DNA of 64,000 nt from Pseudomonas sp. KU26590 (GTDB taxonomy: Bacteria; Pseudomonadota; Gammaproteobacteria; Pseudomonadales; Pseudomonadaceae): contig NZ_CP110644.1 of assembly GCF_026153515.1 (NCBI RefSeq), forward strand, positions 1,579,501 to 1,643,500, in the 5' to 3' direction. The first letter of the stretch is position 1. Every line of letters starts with the position of its first letter. Of the stretch, positions 1 through 8,225 are shown piece by piece. The position numbers were made by a program, and so were the translations under genes. The notes under the pieces are model-generated. The model did no database searches and was not told the DNA's origin. It was given only the letters and a program-made list of their open reading frames with translations.

Positions 1-12
1 GGCATACCGCAA

Positions 13-35
13 TCGCGGGCAAGCGCGCTCCTACA
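13..35. repeat. REP half-element (partial, window edge)
   Basis: The sequence TCGCGGGCAAGCGCGCTCC followed by TACA is one arm of the same REP palindrome that occurs several times at 27.5-28.1 kb. Only one arm is seen; its partner would lie left of the window or has been lost. It sits just past the terminator of the phosphate transporter gene, a usual location for Pseudomonas REPs. Confidence 0.7.
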
Positions 36-54
36 ATGGACCTCGTCGGGCAAT

Positions 55-82
55 AAAAAGCCCATTCAAGGAATGGGCTTTT
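55..82 (-). terminator. Rho-independent terminator of pitA
   Basis: An inverted repeat AAAAGCCCATTC / GAATGGGCTTTT with a 3-nt loop (AAG) lies about 22 bp past the stop of the minus-strand phosphate transporter gene. Read on the minus strand the GC stem is followed by a T run. Confidence 0.85.
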
Positions 83-104
83 CAGGTCAGGCGGTGCAGT
101 CAGG

Positions 105-1577
105 TCAGGCCAGCGCTTTGGACGCCAACCAGAACAATCCTGCTGACAGCGCGACCGTTGCGGGCAGGGTCAACACCCATGCCAGCAGAATGTTGCGAAC
201 CGTGCCGCCCTGCAGGCCGCTCTTGTTCGCCACCATGGTCCCGGCCACGCCGGACGACAGGATGTGAGTCGTCGAAACCGGCAGGCTGAACACGTTGGCC
301 AGCGCAATGGCGCTCGCGGTGGTGATCTGCGCGGACATGCCCTGAGCGTAGGTCATGCCTTGCTTCCCGATCTTCTCGCCGATGGTCAGCACGACGCGTT
401 TCCAGCCGACCATGGTGCCAATACCCAGCGCCAGTGCAACGGCGAAGATGACCCAGAACGGCGCGTATTCAGTGGTCGCGGTCAGGTCCTTGCGCAGCTT
501 ATCCAGATCCGATTTTTCACGGGCATCCAGGGCTGGCAGCTTGCCGACTTTGCGTGCCGTGTCGTCCAGGCACAGCAGGTAGCGACGCACTTCGATGCGA
601 CGCTCCGGTGCGAGGCTGTGGTAGTCGTTGACACCCTTGAGGTTGTTCAACAGAGCATCAATGGTCGGCTCGGTCTGCTCAGGGTTGCAGCTGAAGCGCT
701 CGGGCAAGTCGCCTGCCGCCGATTTGCCCAGTGCCAGGTACTCGCCCAGCGTCGCGTTGTTGCGCTGATAAAACTGGCTCAGGTGCTGGGTGGCGTCGCG
801 GGTGCGTTCGATCTGGTAGGTCGTGGTGCTCAGGTCCAGCACGAACTGCGCGGGGACGATACCGATCAGTACCAGCATGATCAGGCCTATGCCTTTCTGA
901 CCATCGTTGGAGCCGTGCACAAAACTCACCGCCATCGCCGAGATCACCAGCACCAGACGATTCCAGAACGGCGGGTGTTTCTTGTCATCGAGCTTGCGGC
1001 GCTGTTCCGGGGTCTTGTGCATCTTGGACAGGGGACGCCAGGCTTTCAGCGCCAACAGGACCAGACCTGCCACGATGAAACCGGCCAGTGGCGAGAACAC
1101 CAGCGAAGCGCCGATATCGATCGCTTTCTGCCAGTTAACGCCTTCGGCCAACGGAATGTTATTGATCAGTGCATTGGCCAGGCCTACACCCAGAATCGAA
1201 CCAATCAACGTGTGGGAGCTGGACGCCGGGATACCGAAGTACCAGGTGCCGAGGTTCCAGGTGATGGCCGCAGCCAACAGCGAGAAGACCATGGCCAGAC
1301 CATGACCGGTGTTGACGTTGATCAACAACTCGACCGGCAGCAGATGGACGATGGCATACGCCACGCCGACGCCACCCAGGAGCACTCCGAGGAAATTGAA
1401 CACACCCGAGAAAAATACCGCCAGATGGGGCGGCATGGCCTTGGTGTAAATGACTGTCGCCACCGCGTTGGCAGTGTCATGAAAGCCGTTGATGAACTCG
1501 AAGGTGAGGACAAACGCCAGGGCGAGCAGCAGGCTCACAATCACCCAAGCATCCAGTCCGCTGAATAGATCGATCAT
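105..1577 (-). CDS. pitA: PiT-family inorganic phosphate transporter
   Basis: The 490-residue protein is a low-affinity, proton-coupled inner-membrane phosphate/metal-phosphate symporter of the PiT family (E. coli PitA is about 500 aa). The two family signature loops are present: GFHDTANAVAT near residue 31 in the N-terminal half and GSNDGQKGIGL near residue 222, each next to hydrophobic helices, reflecting the inverted duplicated topology. A long hydrophilic segment, roughly residues 250-375, separates the halves, followed by four or five C-terminal helices. The start at 1577 lacks a strong Shine-Dalgarno but matches the family N-terminus (hydrophobic helix within 12 residues). It is a single-gene unit with its own terminator. 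The usual DUF47 partner gene is not adjacent. Confidence 0.93.
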   Translation of the reverse strand: MIDLFSGLDAWVIVSLLLALAFVLTFEFINGFHDTANAVATVIYTKAMPPHLAVFFSGVFNFLGVLLGGVGVAYAIVHLLPVELLINVNTGHGLAMVFSLLAAAITWNLGTWYFGIPASSSHTLIGSILGVGLANALINNIPLAEGVNWQKAIDIGASLVFSPLAGFIVAGLVLLALKAWRPLSKMHKTPEQRRKLDDKKHPPFWNRLVLVISAMAVSFVHGSNDGQKGIGLIMLVLIGIVPAQFVLDLSTTTYQIERTRDATQHLSQFYQRNNATLGEYLALGKSAAGDLPERFSCNPEQTEPTIDALLNNLKGVNDYHSLAPERRIEVRRYLLCLDDTARKVGKLPALDAREKSDLDKLRKDLTATTEYAPFWVIFAVALALGIGTMVGWKRVVLTIGEKIGKQGMTYAQGMSAQITTASAIALANVFSLPVSTTHILSSGVAGTMVANKSGLQGGTVRNILLAWVLTLPATVALSAGLFWLASKALA

Positions 1578-1821
1578 GGAAGGTTTTCTGACCCGGTCTT
1601 AAGGGGGCGGGATTATGACAGAAAAAAAACTGCGCGATAGGCGCGCGGCTCATTGGTAGCAGCCTGCAACGAAATTTCTGTCCCGCCTGCCCATTGACTT
1701 CCTGTCTTGAAGTCGAGTGCAAATCACCCTTTAACCATAAACGAGTCTGTAAACCTGGCCTTTGAAGCACTTAAAACGCTTGCCGTCTGCTGTTTGAGTC
1801 AGCGACACGCAAGCGAGCGGC
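1578..1821. other. Intergenic region, pitA promoter side
   Basis: This 244-bp gap precedes pitA and follows the small minus-strand gene. I see no convincing gene. The longer minus-strand reading frames here are overlaps with pitA in another frame. Confidence 0.5.
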
Positions 1822-2019
1822 TCAAGGCTCTTCCTTGAGTTCTTCTTCCATCTTTTGCAGCTCTTGCTTGAAAGCCTGGTCGAGCAGGCTGGCACGTTTG
1901 CGCCAGGGCTTGCGCTCTGGCTCGGGCTGAGCGGCGTATGTTGTCACTTCGCCGCCATACACTTCCTTGTAACGGTGTTCCTGGCGCTCTAATTCTGCGC
2001 GCAGTTCATCTTTGGTCAC
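1822..2019 (-). CDS. Small conserved hypothetical protein, charged and helical
   Basis: The predicted product has 65 residues, begins with GTG (MTKDELRAELERQEHRYKEV) and is very rich in Glu, Lys and Arg, with a predicted helical N-terminus, a Pro-rich middle (QPEPERKPW) and a helical C-terminus ending ELKEEP. It has no signal peptide or membrane segment, so it should be cytosolic. Codon usage fits neighbouring genes, and no overlapping gene explains the frame. Function is unknown to me; I have the impression of similar short proteins in pseudomonads but cannot verify it. Confidence 0.6.
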   Translation of the reverse strand: MTKDELRAELERQEHRYKEVYGGEVTTYAAQPEPERKPWRKRASLLDQAFKQELQKMEEELKEEP

Positions 2020-2603
2020 GTTAATACCTGATCAGGTCGAGTTTAATTCCGGTGATGACGCCGAATGTGAAAGTGTCAGGCCTGACGATCGCATGTATCG
2101 GATCAGGAGTAACCATCTGGCAGGAGCGCTGCGCAAGATGATTCGCACTTCCACCCGCGGCGGCTACGTGCACCAGAATGACAAAACTGTCGTAGCAACA
2201 TTCTTTATTGATTGCCTGCAGGATGACAAATGACCAAGGTGTTGGCCTGCCATCGCTGAGCATTGCGATCGAGTCGAGCAATGCCTGCGTGAGTTTGGAT
2301 CCATGCCGGATAGGGCGGTGAATTAAACCACGCGATAGCGTTATTGGGCTTCAATGACGGCCACTATCGCGAAGATGTGCGGGCGAGTCAACTGTCGGGA
2401 CTGTCGCAGTCTGACAACTGAGGATTTGTAGCTTTTTTATGTACGAACGTTCCTAAGTTGCACAGTCCGATTTATGACGGAACTTGGCGAGTCAAATGTT
2501 TAACGCTACAGGCAGTTTTCTGGCGACGTAAATTCACGGGTTATGAACGCGCGAATAGCTAACGTGTATTTATTCGCTTACACATAAATGCGGAGGGCAG
2601 AGA
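2020..2603. other. Long intergenic region, nothing recognised
   Basis: About 580 bp with lower GC than the surroundings in places (for example 2430-2590). Two short open frames on opposite strands (2012-2233 plus, 2021-2281 minus) overlap each other, have atypical composition and no good ribosome binding site, so I do not call them. Confidence 0.5.
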
Positions 2604-2632
2604 CAAAAACGGCCTTGGGTTAGCAAGGCCGT
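2604..2632 (-). terminator. Orphan Rho-independent terminator on the minus strand
   Basis: A 9-bp perfect stem (ACGGCCTTG / CAAGGCCGT, 6-nt loop) is followed on the minus strand by TTTTTG. No minus-strand protein gene ends here: the next thing upstream on that strand is the pcaR promoter region. It could end a short RNA started near 2640-2760. Confidence 0.6.
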
Positions 2633-2722
2633 GCCTGGGACTTCTCAGTGGGTACCTGACCAGTAATCCAAAGAAGCCTCATATGGCATGTGAAAGGTAT
2701 AAGCAACCGTACGGCCGGTCAA

Positions 2723-2756
2723 TTGCGATTATCGCCCACTCGTTCGATAATCGCCC
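2723..2756. promoter_or_regulatory. Paired PcaR operator-like sites upstream of pcaR
   Basis: GTTCGATAATCGCCC (2742-2756) differs in one base from the 15-bp PcaR site I recall from the P. putida pcaIJ promoter (GTTCGATAATCGCAC). A second element in the opposite orientation, with core CGATTATCG, lies at 2726-2734. The core centres are 19 bp apart. The position about 80-115 bp before the pcaR start codon fits autoregulation. The consensus is from memory; the match is seen directly. Confidence 0.7.
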
Positions 2757-2837
2757 AAAGCTGGCTTGCCGTGGGTTTGAAAACAGGCGAGAGTGGCGTT
2801 CTACAAGGCTTTCGCGGCCACGACGAACGGTGCCAGC

Positions 2838-3680
2838 ATGAACGATCAATTGCGTAATTCCTTCACGTCACTTGCGCCGCCGATTGTTGCGTCCCCTGCT
2901 AAAAGGATTCAGGCGCTCACCGGTGATCCGGACTTCATGACCTCTCTGGCGCGAGGGTTGGCCGTCATTCATGCGTTTCAAGAGCGCAAGCGACACCTGA
3001 CCATCGCGCAGATCAGCCATCGCACGGAAATCCCCAGAGCAGCAGTTCGTCGTTGCCTGCACACACTGATCAAGCTGGGTTACGCCACCACGGACGGCCG
3101 CACGTACTCGCTGTTGCCTAAAGTGCTGACGCTCGGCCATGCCTATTTGTCGTCCACACCCCTGGCGGTCTCTTCGCAGCCGTATCTGGATCGCATGAGT
3201 GATCAGTTGCACGAGGCCTGCAACATGGCGACGCTGGAAGGCGACGACATTCTTTATATAGCCCGCTCCGCCACGACTCAGCGATTGATCTCCGTGGATC
3301 TGGCCGTGGGTGGGCGTTTGCCGGCGTACTGTACGTCAATGGGGCGGATTCTCCTGGCGGCCCTGGACGACGTGTCGCTGAAAGAATATCTGGATCACGT
3401 TGATCTGCAGCCCAAAACCAGCCGCACCTTGCGCACCCCCGAAGCCTTGCTCGAATGCCTGCAGCAAGTGCGACAACAGGGCTGGTGCATTGTCGATCAG
3501 GAACTTGAGCAGGGTTTGCGTTCCATTGCGGTGCCGGTCTACGACGCCTCGGGTCAGGTGCTCGCGGCGCTGAATGTCAGCACCAGTGCCGGCCGGGTAA
3601 CGCGAAACGAACTGGAGCAGAAGTTTCTGCCGATCATGCTGGATGCCAGCCGGGACCTCAGCACTCAGCTGTTTACCTGA
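2838..3680 (+). CDS. pcaR: PcaR, IclR-family regulator of the beta-ketoadipate pathway
   Basis: The 280-residue regulator is an IclR-family activator/repressor that responds to beta-ketoadipate and controls pca genes. The N-terminal winged helix-turn-helix is seen in LTIAQISHRTEIPRAAVRRC (roughly residues 53-72), preceded by the MTSLARGLAVI stretch typical of PcaR/PobR. The C-terminal IclR effector domain covers about residues 95-275 and includes the conserved RLISVDLAVGGRLPAYCTSMG-like motif. I chose the ATG at 2838 because PcaR proteins start shortly before the conserved IQALTGDPxFMTSLARGL block; the frame is open back to 2793. It reads toward pcaIJF, and both intergenic regions hold PcaR-like boxes. 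Confidence 0.9.
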   Translation: MNDQLRNSFTSLAPPIVASPAKRIQALTGDPDFMTSLARGLAVIHAFQERKRHLTIAQISHRTEIPRAAVRRCLHTLIKLGYATTDGRTYSLLPKVLTLGHAYLSSTPLAVSSQPYLDRMSDQLHEACNMATLEGDDILYIARSATTQRLISVDLAVGGRLPAYCTSMGRILLAALDDVSLKEYLDHVDLQPKTSRTLRTPEALLECLQQVRQQGWCIVDQELEQGLRSIAVPVYDASGQVLAALNVSTSAGRVTRNELEQKFLPIMLDASRDLSTQLFT

Positions 3681-3723
3681 CCCGGTGCCGGCCTGGTGAA
3701 CGCATAAGCACCCGTCACTCTCC

Positions 3724-3756
3724 GTTCGGTGATCGAACACTTAGTCGATTATCGGA
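3724..3756. promoter_or_regulatory. Paired PcaR operator-like sites upstream of pcaI
   Basis: GTTCGGTGATCGAAC (3724-3738) matches 12 of 15 bases of the remembered PcaR site, and a core CGATTATCG lies at 3746-3754. The centres are 19 bp apart, exactly as in the pair before pcaR. They lie 90-120 bp before the pcaI start, so PcaR probably activates pcaIJF from here. Confidence 0.65.
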
Positions 3757-3843
3757 TTGTTCCGCCCCGTGCCCAGGCATAACCTCATTTGCAACGCCAA
3801 ACCTTGAACGGCATGGCAACCGAGTGTGAACCTGGAGCACCCC

Positions 3844-4704
3844 ATGGCTGCGATTCTTTCCCTTCACGAGGCCGTCAAGCAGTTCGTCAACGATGGCGAC
3901 ACTGTTGCACTGGAAGGCTTTACCCACCTGATTCCTACCGCAGCGGGCCACGAGCTCATTCGTCAGAAGAAGAAAGATCTGACGTTGGTGCGCATGACGC
4001 CCGACTTGATCTATGACCAATTGATCGGCGCAGGCTGCGCGAAACGGCTGATCTTCTCGTGGGGCGGCAATCCCGGCGTCGGCTCTCTGCACAGGCTTCG
4101 CGATGCGGTCGAGCGGCAATGGCCGCAGCCCCTGGAGATTGAAGAACACAGCCATGCCGACCTCGCCAATGCCTACGTGGCAGGGGCATCGGGGCTGCCA
4201 TTCGCGGTGCTGCGTGCTTACGCCGGCTCCGACCTGCCGAAGGTCAACCCGCTGATCAAGTCGGTGACTTGCCCGTTTACCGGAGAAGTGCTGGCGGCGG
4301 TGCCGGCGGTACGCCCCGACGTCACGGTTATCCACGCGCAGAAAGCCGATCGCAAAGGCAACGTGCTGCTGTGGGGCATTCTTGGGGTTCAGAAGGAAGC
4401 GGCGTTAGCTGCAAAACGTTGCATCGTCACGGTCGAGGAAATTGTCGACGACCTCAAAGCACCGATGAACGCCTGCGTGCTGCCGACCTGGGCGCTGAGT
4501 GCGGTTTGCGTCGTGCCGGGCGGTGCGCATCCGTCCTACGCCCACGGCTACTACGAACGCGACAACCGTTTCTATCAAGCGTGGGACGCCATCGCCCGCG
4601 ACCGTGAGGCGTTTACCGCCTGGATCGACGACTACATCCATGGCACCCGTGATTTCAGTGAGTTCAAGACTAAGCTGGCCCACTCCGCGGAGGCTGCCCA
4701 ATGA
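3844..4704 (+). CDS. pcaI: 3-oxoadipate CoA-transferase, alpha subunit (CatI/PcaI type)
   Basis: The 286-residue subunit A, with PcaJ, transfers CoA from succinyl-CoA to 3-oxoadipate, the penultimate step of the beta-ketoadipate pathway. It is the longer CoA-transferase form known as CatI in Pseudomonas sp. B13, not the shorter (about 230 aa) P. putida PcaI form: DGDTVALEGFTHLIPTAAGH near residue 16 and the YAHGYYERDNRFYQAWD block near residue 235 are characteristic. The ATG at 3844 was chosen over 3826 because GGAG lies 6 bp before it and the family starts MAxLLxLxEAV. Its stop overlaps the pcaJ start by 4 bp, indicating translational coupling. Confidence 0.92.
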   Translation: MAAILSLHEAVKQFVNDGDTVALEGFTHLIPTAAGHELIRQKKKDLTLVRMTPDLIYDQLIGAGCAKRLIFSWGGNPGVGSLHRLRDAVERQWPQPLEIEEHSHADLANAYVAGASGLPFAVLRAYAGSDLPKVNPLIKSVTCPFTGEVLAAVPAVRPDVTVIHAQKADRKGNVLLWGILGVQKEAALAAKRCIVTVEEIVDDLKAPMNACVLPTWALSAVCVVPGGAHPSYAHGYYERDNRFYQAWDAIARDREAFTAWIDDYIHGTRDFSEFKTKLAHSAEAAQ

Positions 4705-5480
4705 CCTATACCACCAGCGAAATGATGACCGTCGCCGCCGCGCGCCGGTTGAAAAATGGCGCCGTGTGCTTCGTCGGCATTGGCCTGCCCTCGAAAGCGG
4801 CCAATCTAGCGCGCCTCACTTCCTCGCCCGACGTGGTGCTGATTTACGAATCAGGGCCCATCGGCGCCAAGCCTGACGTGCTGCCGTTGTCCATCGGTGA
4901 CGGCGAACTGGCGGAAACCGCTGACACCGTGGTGTCCACCAGCGAGATCTTCCGCTACTGGCTGCAGGGCGGGCGTGTTGACGTGGGATTTCTCGGCGCA
5001 GCTCAGGTTGACCGGTTTGGCAACATCAACACCACGGTGGTCGGCGATTATCACCACCCGAAAGTGCGCCTGCCGGGTGCGGGGGGCGCGCCGGAAATCG
5101 CAGGCTCCGCCAAAGAAGTGCTGATCATCCTCAAGCAGTCGCCGCGGACCTTCGTCAACAAGCTGGACTTCCTGACCTCGGTCGGCCACGGCGAAGGCGG
5201 CGACTCCCGCAAGCGCCTCGGCCTGCCGGGGGCCGGGCCGGTCGGCATCATCACAGACCTGTGCATCATGGAGCCTGAAGCGGGCACCCACGAATTCGTC
5301 GTAACGACCCTGCACCCGGGCGTGACCCGCGAGCAGGTGATCGCCGCCACCGGATGGGACGTGCGCTTTGCCGACACCGTGGTGAATTCCGACGCGCCGA
5401 GCGACTACGAACTGACCGCGCTGCGTGATCTGGAAGCGCGGACCGCTATCGCCCATGGCCAAGCGCCGGGAGAAGCATGA
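4701..5480 (+). CDS. pcaJ: 3-oxoadipate CoA-transferase, beta subunit (CatJ/PcaJ type)
   Basis: The 259-residue subunit B of the 3-oxoadipate CoA-transferase carries the catalytic glutamate of the family, most likely the Glu in VLIYESGPIG (about residue 51). Other conserved blocks are GIGLPSKAANLARLTSSPDV and the GGGDSR-like segment GHGEGGDSRKRLGLPG. It starts inside the last codon of pcaI (ATGA overlap) and ends overlapping the pcaF start, so pcaI, pcaJ and pcaF form one tightly coupled operon. Confidence 0.92.
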   Translation: MTYTTSEMMTVAAARRLKNGAVCFVGIGLPSKAANLARLTSSPDVVLIYESGPIGAKPDVLPLSIGDGELAETADTVVSTSEIFRYWLQGGRVDVGFLGAAQVDRFGNINTTVVGDYHHPKVRLPGAGGAPEIAGSAKEVLIILKQSPRTFVNKLDFLTSVGHGEGGDSRKRLGLPGAGPVGIITDLCIMEPEAGTHEFVVTTLHPGVTREQVIAATGWDVRFADTVVNSDAPSDYELTALRDLEARTAIAHGQAPGEA

Positions 5481-6679
5481 TGCGTGACGTCTTTATCTGC
5501 GACGCGATTCGCACCCCCATCGGCCGTTTTGGCGGCGCCCTGGCGACCGTTCGGGCGGATGATCTGGCAGCGTTGCCCATAAAAGCCCTGATGGAGCGCA
5601 ACCCGTCGGTCAACTGGAATGAGCTGGATGAAGTGTTCCTTGGCTGCGCCAATCAGGCGGGTGAAGACAACCGCAACGTCGCCCGTATGGCCGCGCTGTT
5701 GGCGGGGTTGCCGGCCAGCGTGCCCGGCGTGACCCTCAATCGCCTGTGTGCTTCGGGCCTGGACGCGGTGGGTTCCGCATTCCGCGCCATCGCCTGCGGT
5801 GAAATGGAACTGGCCATCGCCGGCGGCGTCGAGTCCATGTCCCGCGCACCGTTCGTGATGGGCAAGGCCGACACGGCATTCGGCCGCGGCCAGAAGCTGG
5901 AAGACACCACCCTGGGCTGGCGTTTCGTCAATCCGCAGATGAAAGACCACTACGGCGTTGAGACCATGCCGCAGACCGGCGACAACGTCGCTGAAGATTT
6001 CGGCATCTCCCGGGAGGATCAGGACGCCTTTGCCCTGCGCAGCCAGCAGCGCACGGCGGTGGCTCAGGCGTCAGGCTTCTTCGCCGAGGAGATCGTGGCC
6101 GTGCGCATCGCCCACAAGAAAGGCGAAACCGTCGTCGACACCGACGAGCACCCGCGTGCGGACACCAGCCTTGAGGCGCTTGGCAAGCTCAAGCCGGTCA
6201 ACGGACCTGGCAAAACCGTCACAGCGGGCAACGCAGCAGGGCTGAACGACGGCGCGGCGGCAATGATTCTGGCGTCTGCTGAAGCCGTCAAGAAACACGG
6301 TCTGACACCGCGCGCCCGCGTGCTGGGCATGGCCAGTGCCGGCGTGGAACCGCGCGTCATGGGCATCGGCCCGGTCCCGGCGGTGCGCAAGCTGGTGGCA
6401 CGCCTGGGGCTGGCGGTCAGTGATTTCGACGTCATTGAGCTCAACGAAGCGTTTGCCAGCCAAGGCCTGGCGGTCATGCGTGAACTGGGCATCGCCGACG
6501 ACTCACTCCAGGTGAACCCAAACGGCGGGTCGATTTCCCTGGGGCATCCGCTGGGCATGAGCGGCGCACGTCTGGTGTTGACCGCCTTGCATCAACTGGA
6601 GAAAACCGGCGGCACCAAAGCGTTGGCCACGATGTGCGTCGGCGTGGGGCAGGGGCTGGCCCTTGCGATAGCGCGCTAA
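5477..6679 (+). CDS. pcaF: Beta-ketoadipyl-CoA thiolase
   Basis: The 400-residue thiolase cleaves 3-oxoadipyl-CoA to succinyl-CoA and acetyl-CoA, the last step of the pathway. The acyl-accepting cysteine is Cys91 in NRLCASGLDA; the conserved GHPLGMSGAR near residue 356 and the C-terminal CVGVGQG (second catalytic Cys) are present, as is NEAFA. Length and motif order match PcaF/PaaJ thiolases. Two adjacent ATGs (5477 and 5480) follow a GGGAG sequence; either may be used. The gene overlaps pcaJ by 4 bp. Confidence 0.94.
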   Translation: MMRDVFICDAIRTPIGRFGGALATVRADDLAALPIKALMERNPSVNWNELDEVFLGCANQAGEDNRNVARMAALLAGLPASVPGVTLNRLCASGLDAVGSAFRAIACGEMELAIAGGVESMSRAPFVMGKADTAFGRGQKLEDTTLGWRFVNPQMKDHYGVETMPQTGDNVAEDFGISREDQDAFALRSQQRTAVAQASGFFAEEIVAVRIAHKKGETVVDTDEHPRADTSLEALGKLKPVNGPGKTVTAGNAAGLNDGAAAMILASAEAVKKHGLTPRARVLGMASAGVEPRVMGIGPVPAVRKLVARLGLAVSDFDVIELNEAFASQGLAVMRELGIADDSLQVNPNGGSISLGHPLGMSGARLVLTALHQLEKTGGTKALATMCVGVGQGLALAIAR

Positions 6680-6696
6680 ACGACATTCCCGCAACT

Positions 6697-6756
6697 CAAC
6701 CACCCGAGTCATCGGTTGCCTCCACTAAAGGGGCAACTTGCTGACTTGGGTGGTTG
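6697..6756. promoter_or_regulatory. Nested hairpin between pcaF and pcaT
   Basis: CAACCACCC (6697-6705) pairs with GGGTGGTTG (6748-6756), and inside it GTTGCC (6715-6720) pairs with GGCAAC (6732-6737). No T-run follows on the plus strand, so it is not a plain terminator. It may be an mRNA-processing or stabilising element, or part of a pcaT leader. No CGATWATCG PcaR core is seen in this gap. Confidence 0.4.
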
Positions 6757-6848
6757 TCCTTGTGATGTCGAAACGTTACTGCTTAAGTCTAAATGTTGCA
6801 GGTTATGTCTTAGACTGGCTGATCTTACTAACACCTGGGGAGATAATA

Positions 6849-8138
6849 ATGACAACGACTCACTACACCGGCGAAGAACGGCGCAAGCGGATCTTCGCCA
6901 TCGTCGGCGCCTCATCGGGCAACCTCGTCGAATGGTTCGACTTTTACGTCTACGCCTTCTGCGCCATCTATTTCGCGCCCGCATTCTTTCCTTCCGATGA
7001 CCCGACCGTTCAGTTGCTCAATACAGCGGGCGTCTTTGCCGCAGGCTTCCTGATGCGTCCCATCGGCGGCTGGCTCTTCGGTCGCGTGGCCGACAAGCAC
7101 GGCCGCAAGAACTCGATGATGATTTCGGTGCTGATGATGTGCGCAGGCTCGCTGGTCATCGCCTGTCTGCCCACGTACGCGTCGATCGGTGCCTGGGCGC
7201 CTTTTTTGCTCCTGATGGCGCGTCTGTTTCAAGGCCTGTCGGTGGGCGGTGAATACGGCACCACGGCCACGTACATGAGCGAAGTCGCGTTGCGGGGGCA
7301 GCGCGGGTTCTTCGCTTCGTTTCAGTACGTCACGCTGATTGGCGGCCAACTGTTGGCCGTGCTGACCGTGGTCATCCTGCAGCAATTTCTCAGTGCCGAT
7401 GAGCTGAGAGCCTACGGCTGGCGGATTCCGTTTGTGGTCGGTGCGGTCGCAGCCGTCATCTCGCTGGTGCTGCGCCGGTCGCTGAAAGAGACCACTACCG
7501 CCGAAGTGCGTCAGAACAAGGACGCGGGCAGCATGTCTGCGCTGTTTCGCGATCACAAGGCGGCGTTCATCACCGTACTGGGCTACACCGCGGGCGGCTC
7601 GTTGATTTTCTACACCTTCACCACGTACATGCAGAAATACCTGGTCAATACCGTGCACATGGATGCCAAGGTCGCGAGCTACATCATGACCGGCGCGCTG
7701 TTCCTGTACATGTGCATGCAGCCGGTGTTCGGCATGCTCGCTGACAAGATCGGCCGTCGCGCTTCAATGCTGTGGTTCGGCGGGCTGGGTACGCTGTGCA
7801 CGGTGCCGCTGCTGCTGACGTTGAAAACCACCACCAACCCGATCATGGCCTTCGTGCTGATCACCCTGGCGCTGGCCATCGTCAGTTTCTACACCTCGAT
7901 CAGCGGGCTGGTGAAGGCAGAGATGTTTCCGGTGCAGGTTCGTGCGCTGGGCGTCGGTCTGGCTTATGCGGTGGCTAACGCCATCTTCGGCGGCTCGGCG
8001 GAATACGTCGCGCTGGGCCTGAAGAACATGGGCATGGAAAACACCTTCTACTGGTACGTTACCGTGATGATGGCGGTGGCTTTCCTGTTCAGCCTGCGAC
8101 TGCCAAAGAAGCCGGCTTACCTGCACGAAGATCATTGA
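6849..8138 (+). CDS. pcaT: MFS dicarboxylate/beta-ketoadipate transporter PcaT
   Basis: The 429-residue protein is a 12-TM transporter of the metabolite:H+ symporter family within MFS (KgtP/ProP/PcaT type). It has the loop 2-3 signature [14 protein letters not shown] and the family motif [20 protein letters not shown]. PcaT of P. putida takes up beta-ketoadipate, and the position between pcaF and pcaD supports the same role. The ATG at 6849 follows GGGGAG with 6-nt spacing; the frame is open further upstream to 6738 but those codons look non-coding. It is clearly homologous to the permease at 25875-27197. Confidence 0.85.
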   Translation: MTTTHYTGEERRKRIFAIVGASSGNLVEWFDFYVYAFCAIYFAPAFFPSDDPTVQLLNTAGVFAAGFLMRPIGGWLFGRVADKHGRKNSMMISVLMMCAGSLVIACLPTYASIGAWAPFLLLMARLFQGLSVGGEYGTTATYMSEVALRGQRGFFASFQYVTLIGGQLLAVLTVVILQQFLSADELRAYGWRIPFVVGAVAAVISLVLRRSLKETTTAEVRQNKDAGSMSALFRDHKAAFITVLGYTAGGSLIFYTFTTYMQKYLVNTVHMDAKVASYIMTGALFLYMCMQPVFGMLADKIGRRASMLWFGGLGTLCTVPLLLTLKTTTNPIMAFVLITLALAIVSFYTSISGLVKAEMFPVQVRALGVGLAYAVANAIFGGSAEYVALGLKNMGMENTFYWYVTVMMAVAFLFSLRLPKKPAYLHEDH

Positions 8139-8225
8139 TCCCGGATCTTGAGGCGCGCGTCCTTGCAGGGTGCGTGCTGTCCATGTTCATCACACATATT
8201 CCACGTGTTTCACGGAGCGACTGCC

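Noticed and set aside
264..1568. Plus-strand open frame of 434 codons opposite pitA
   Set aside because: Shadow of the transporter gene.
2012..2281. Two overlapping short frames in the 2-2.3 kb gap
   Set aside because: They oppose each other, have atypical composition and no ribosome binding site.
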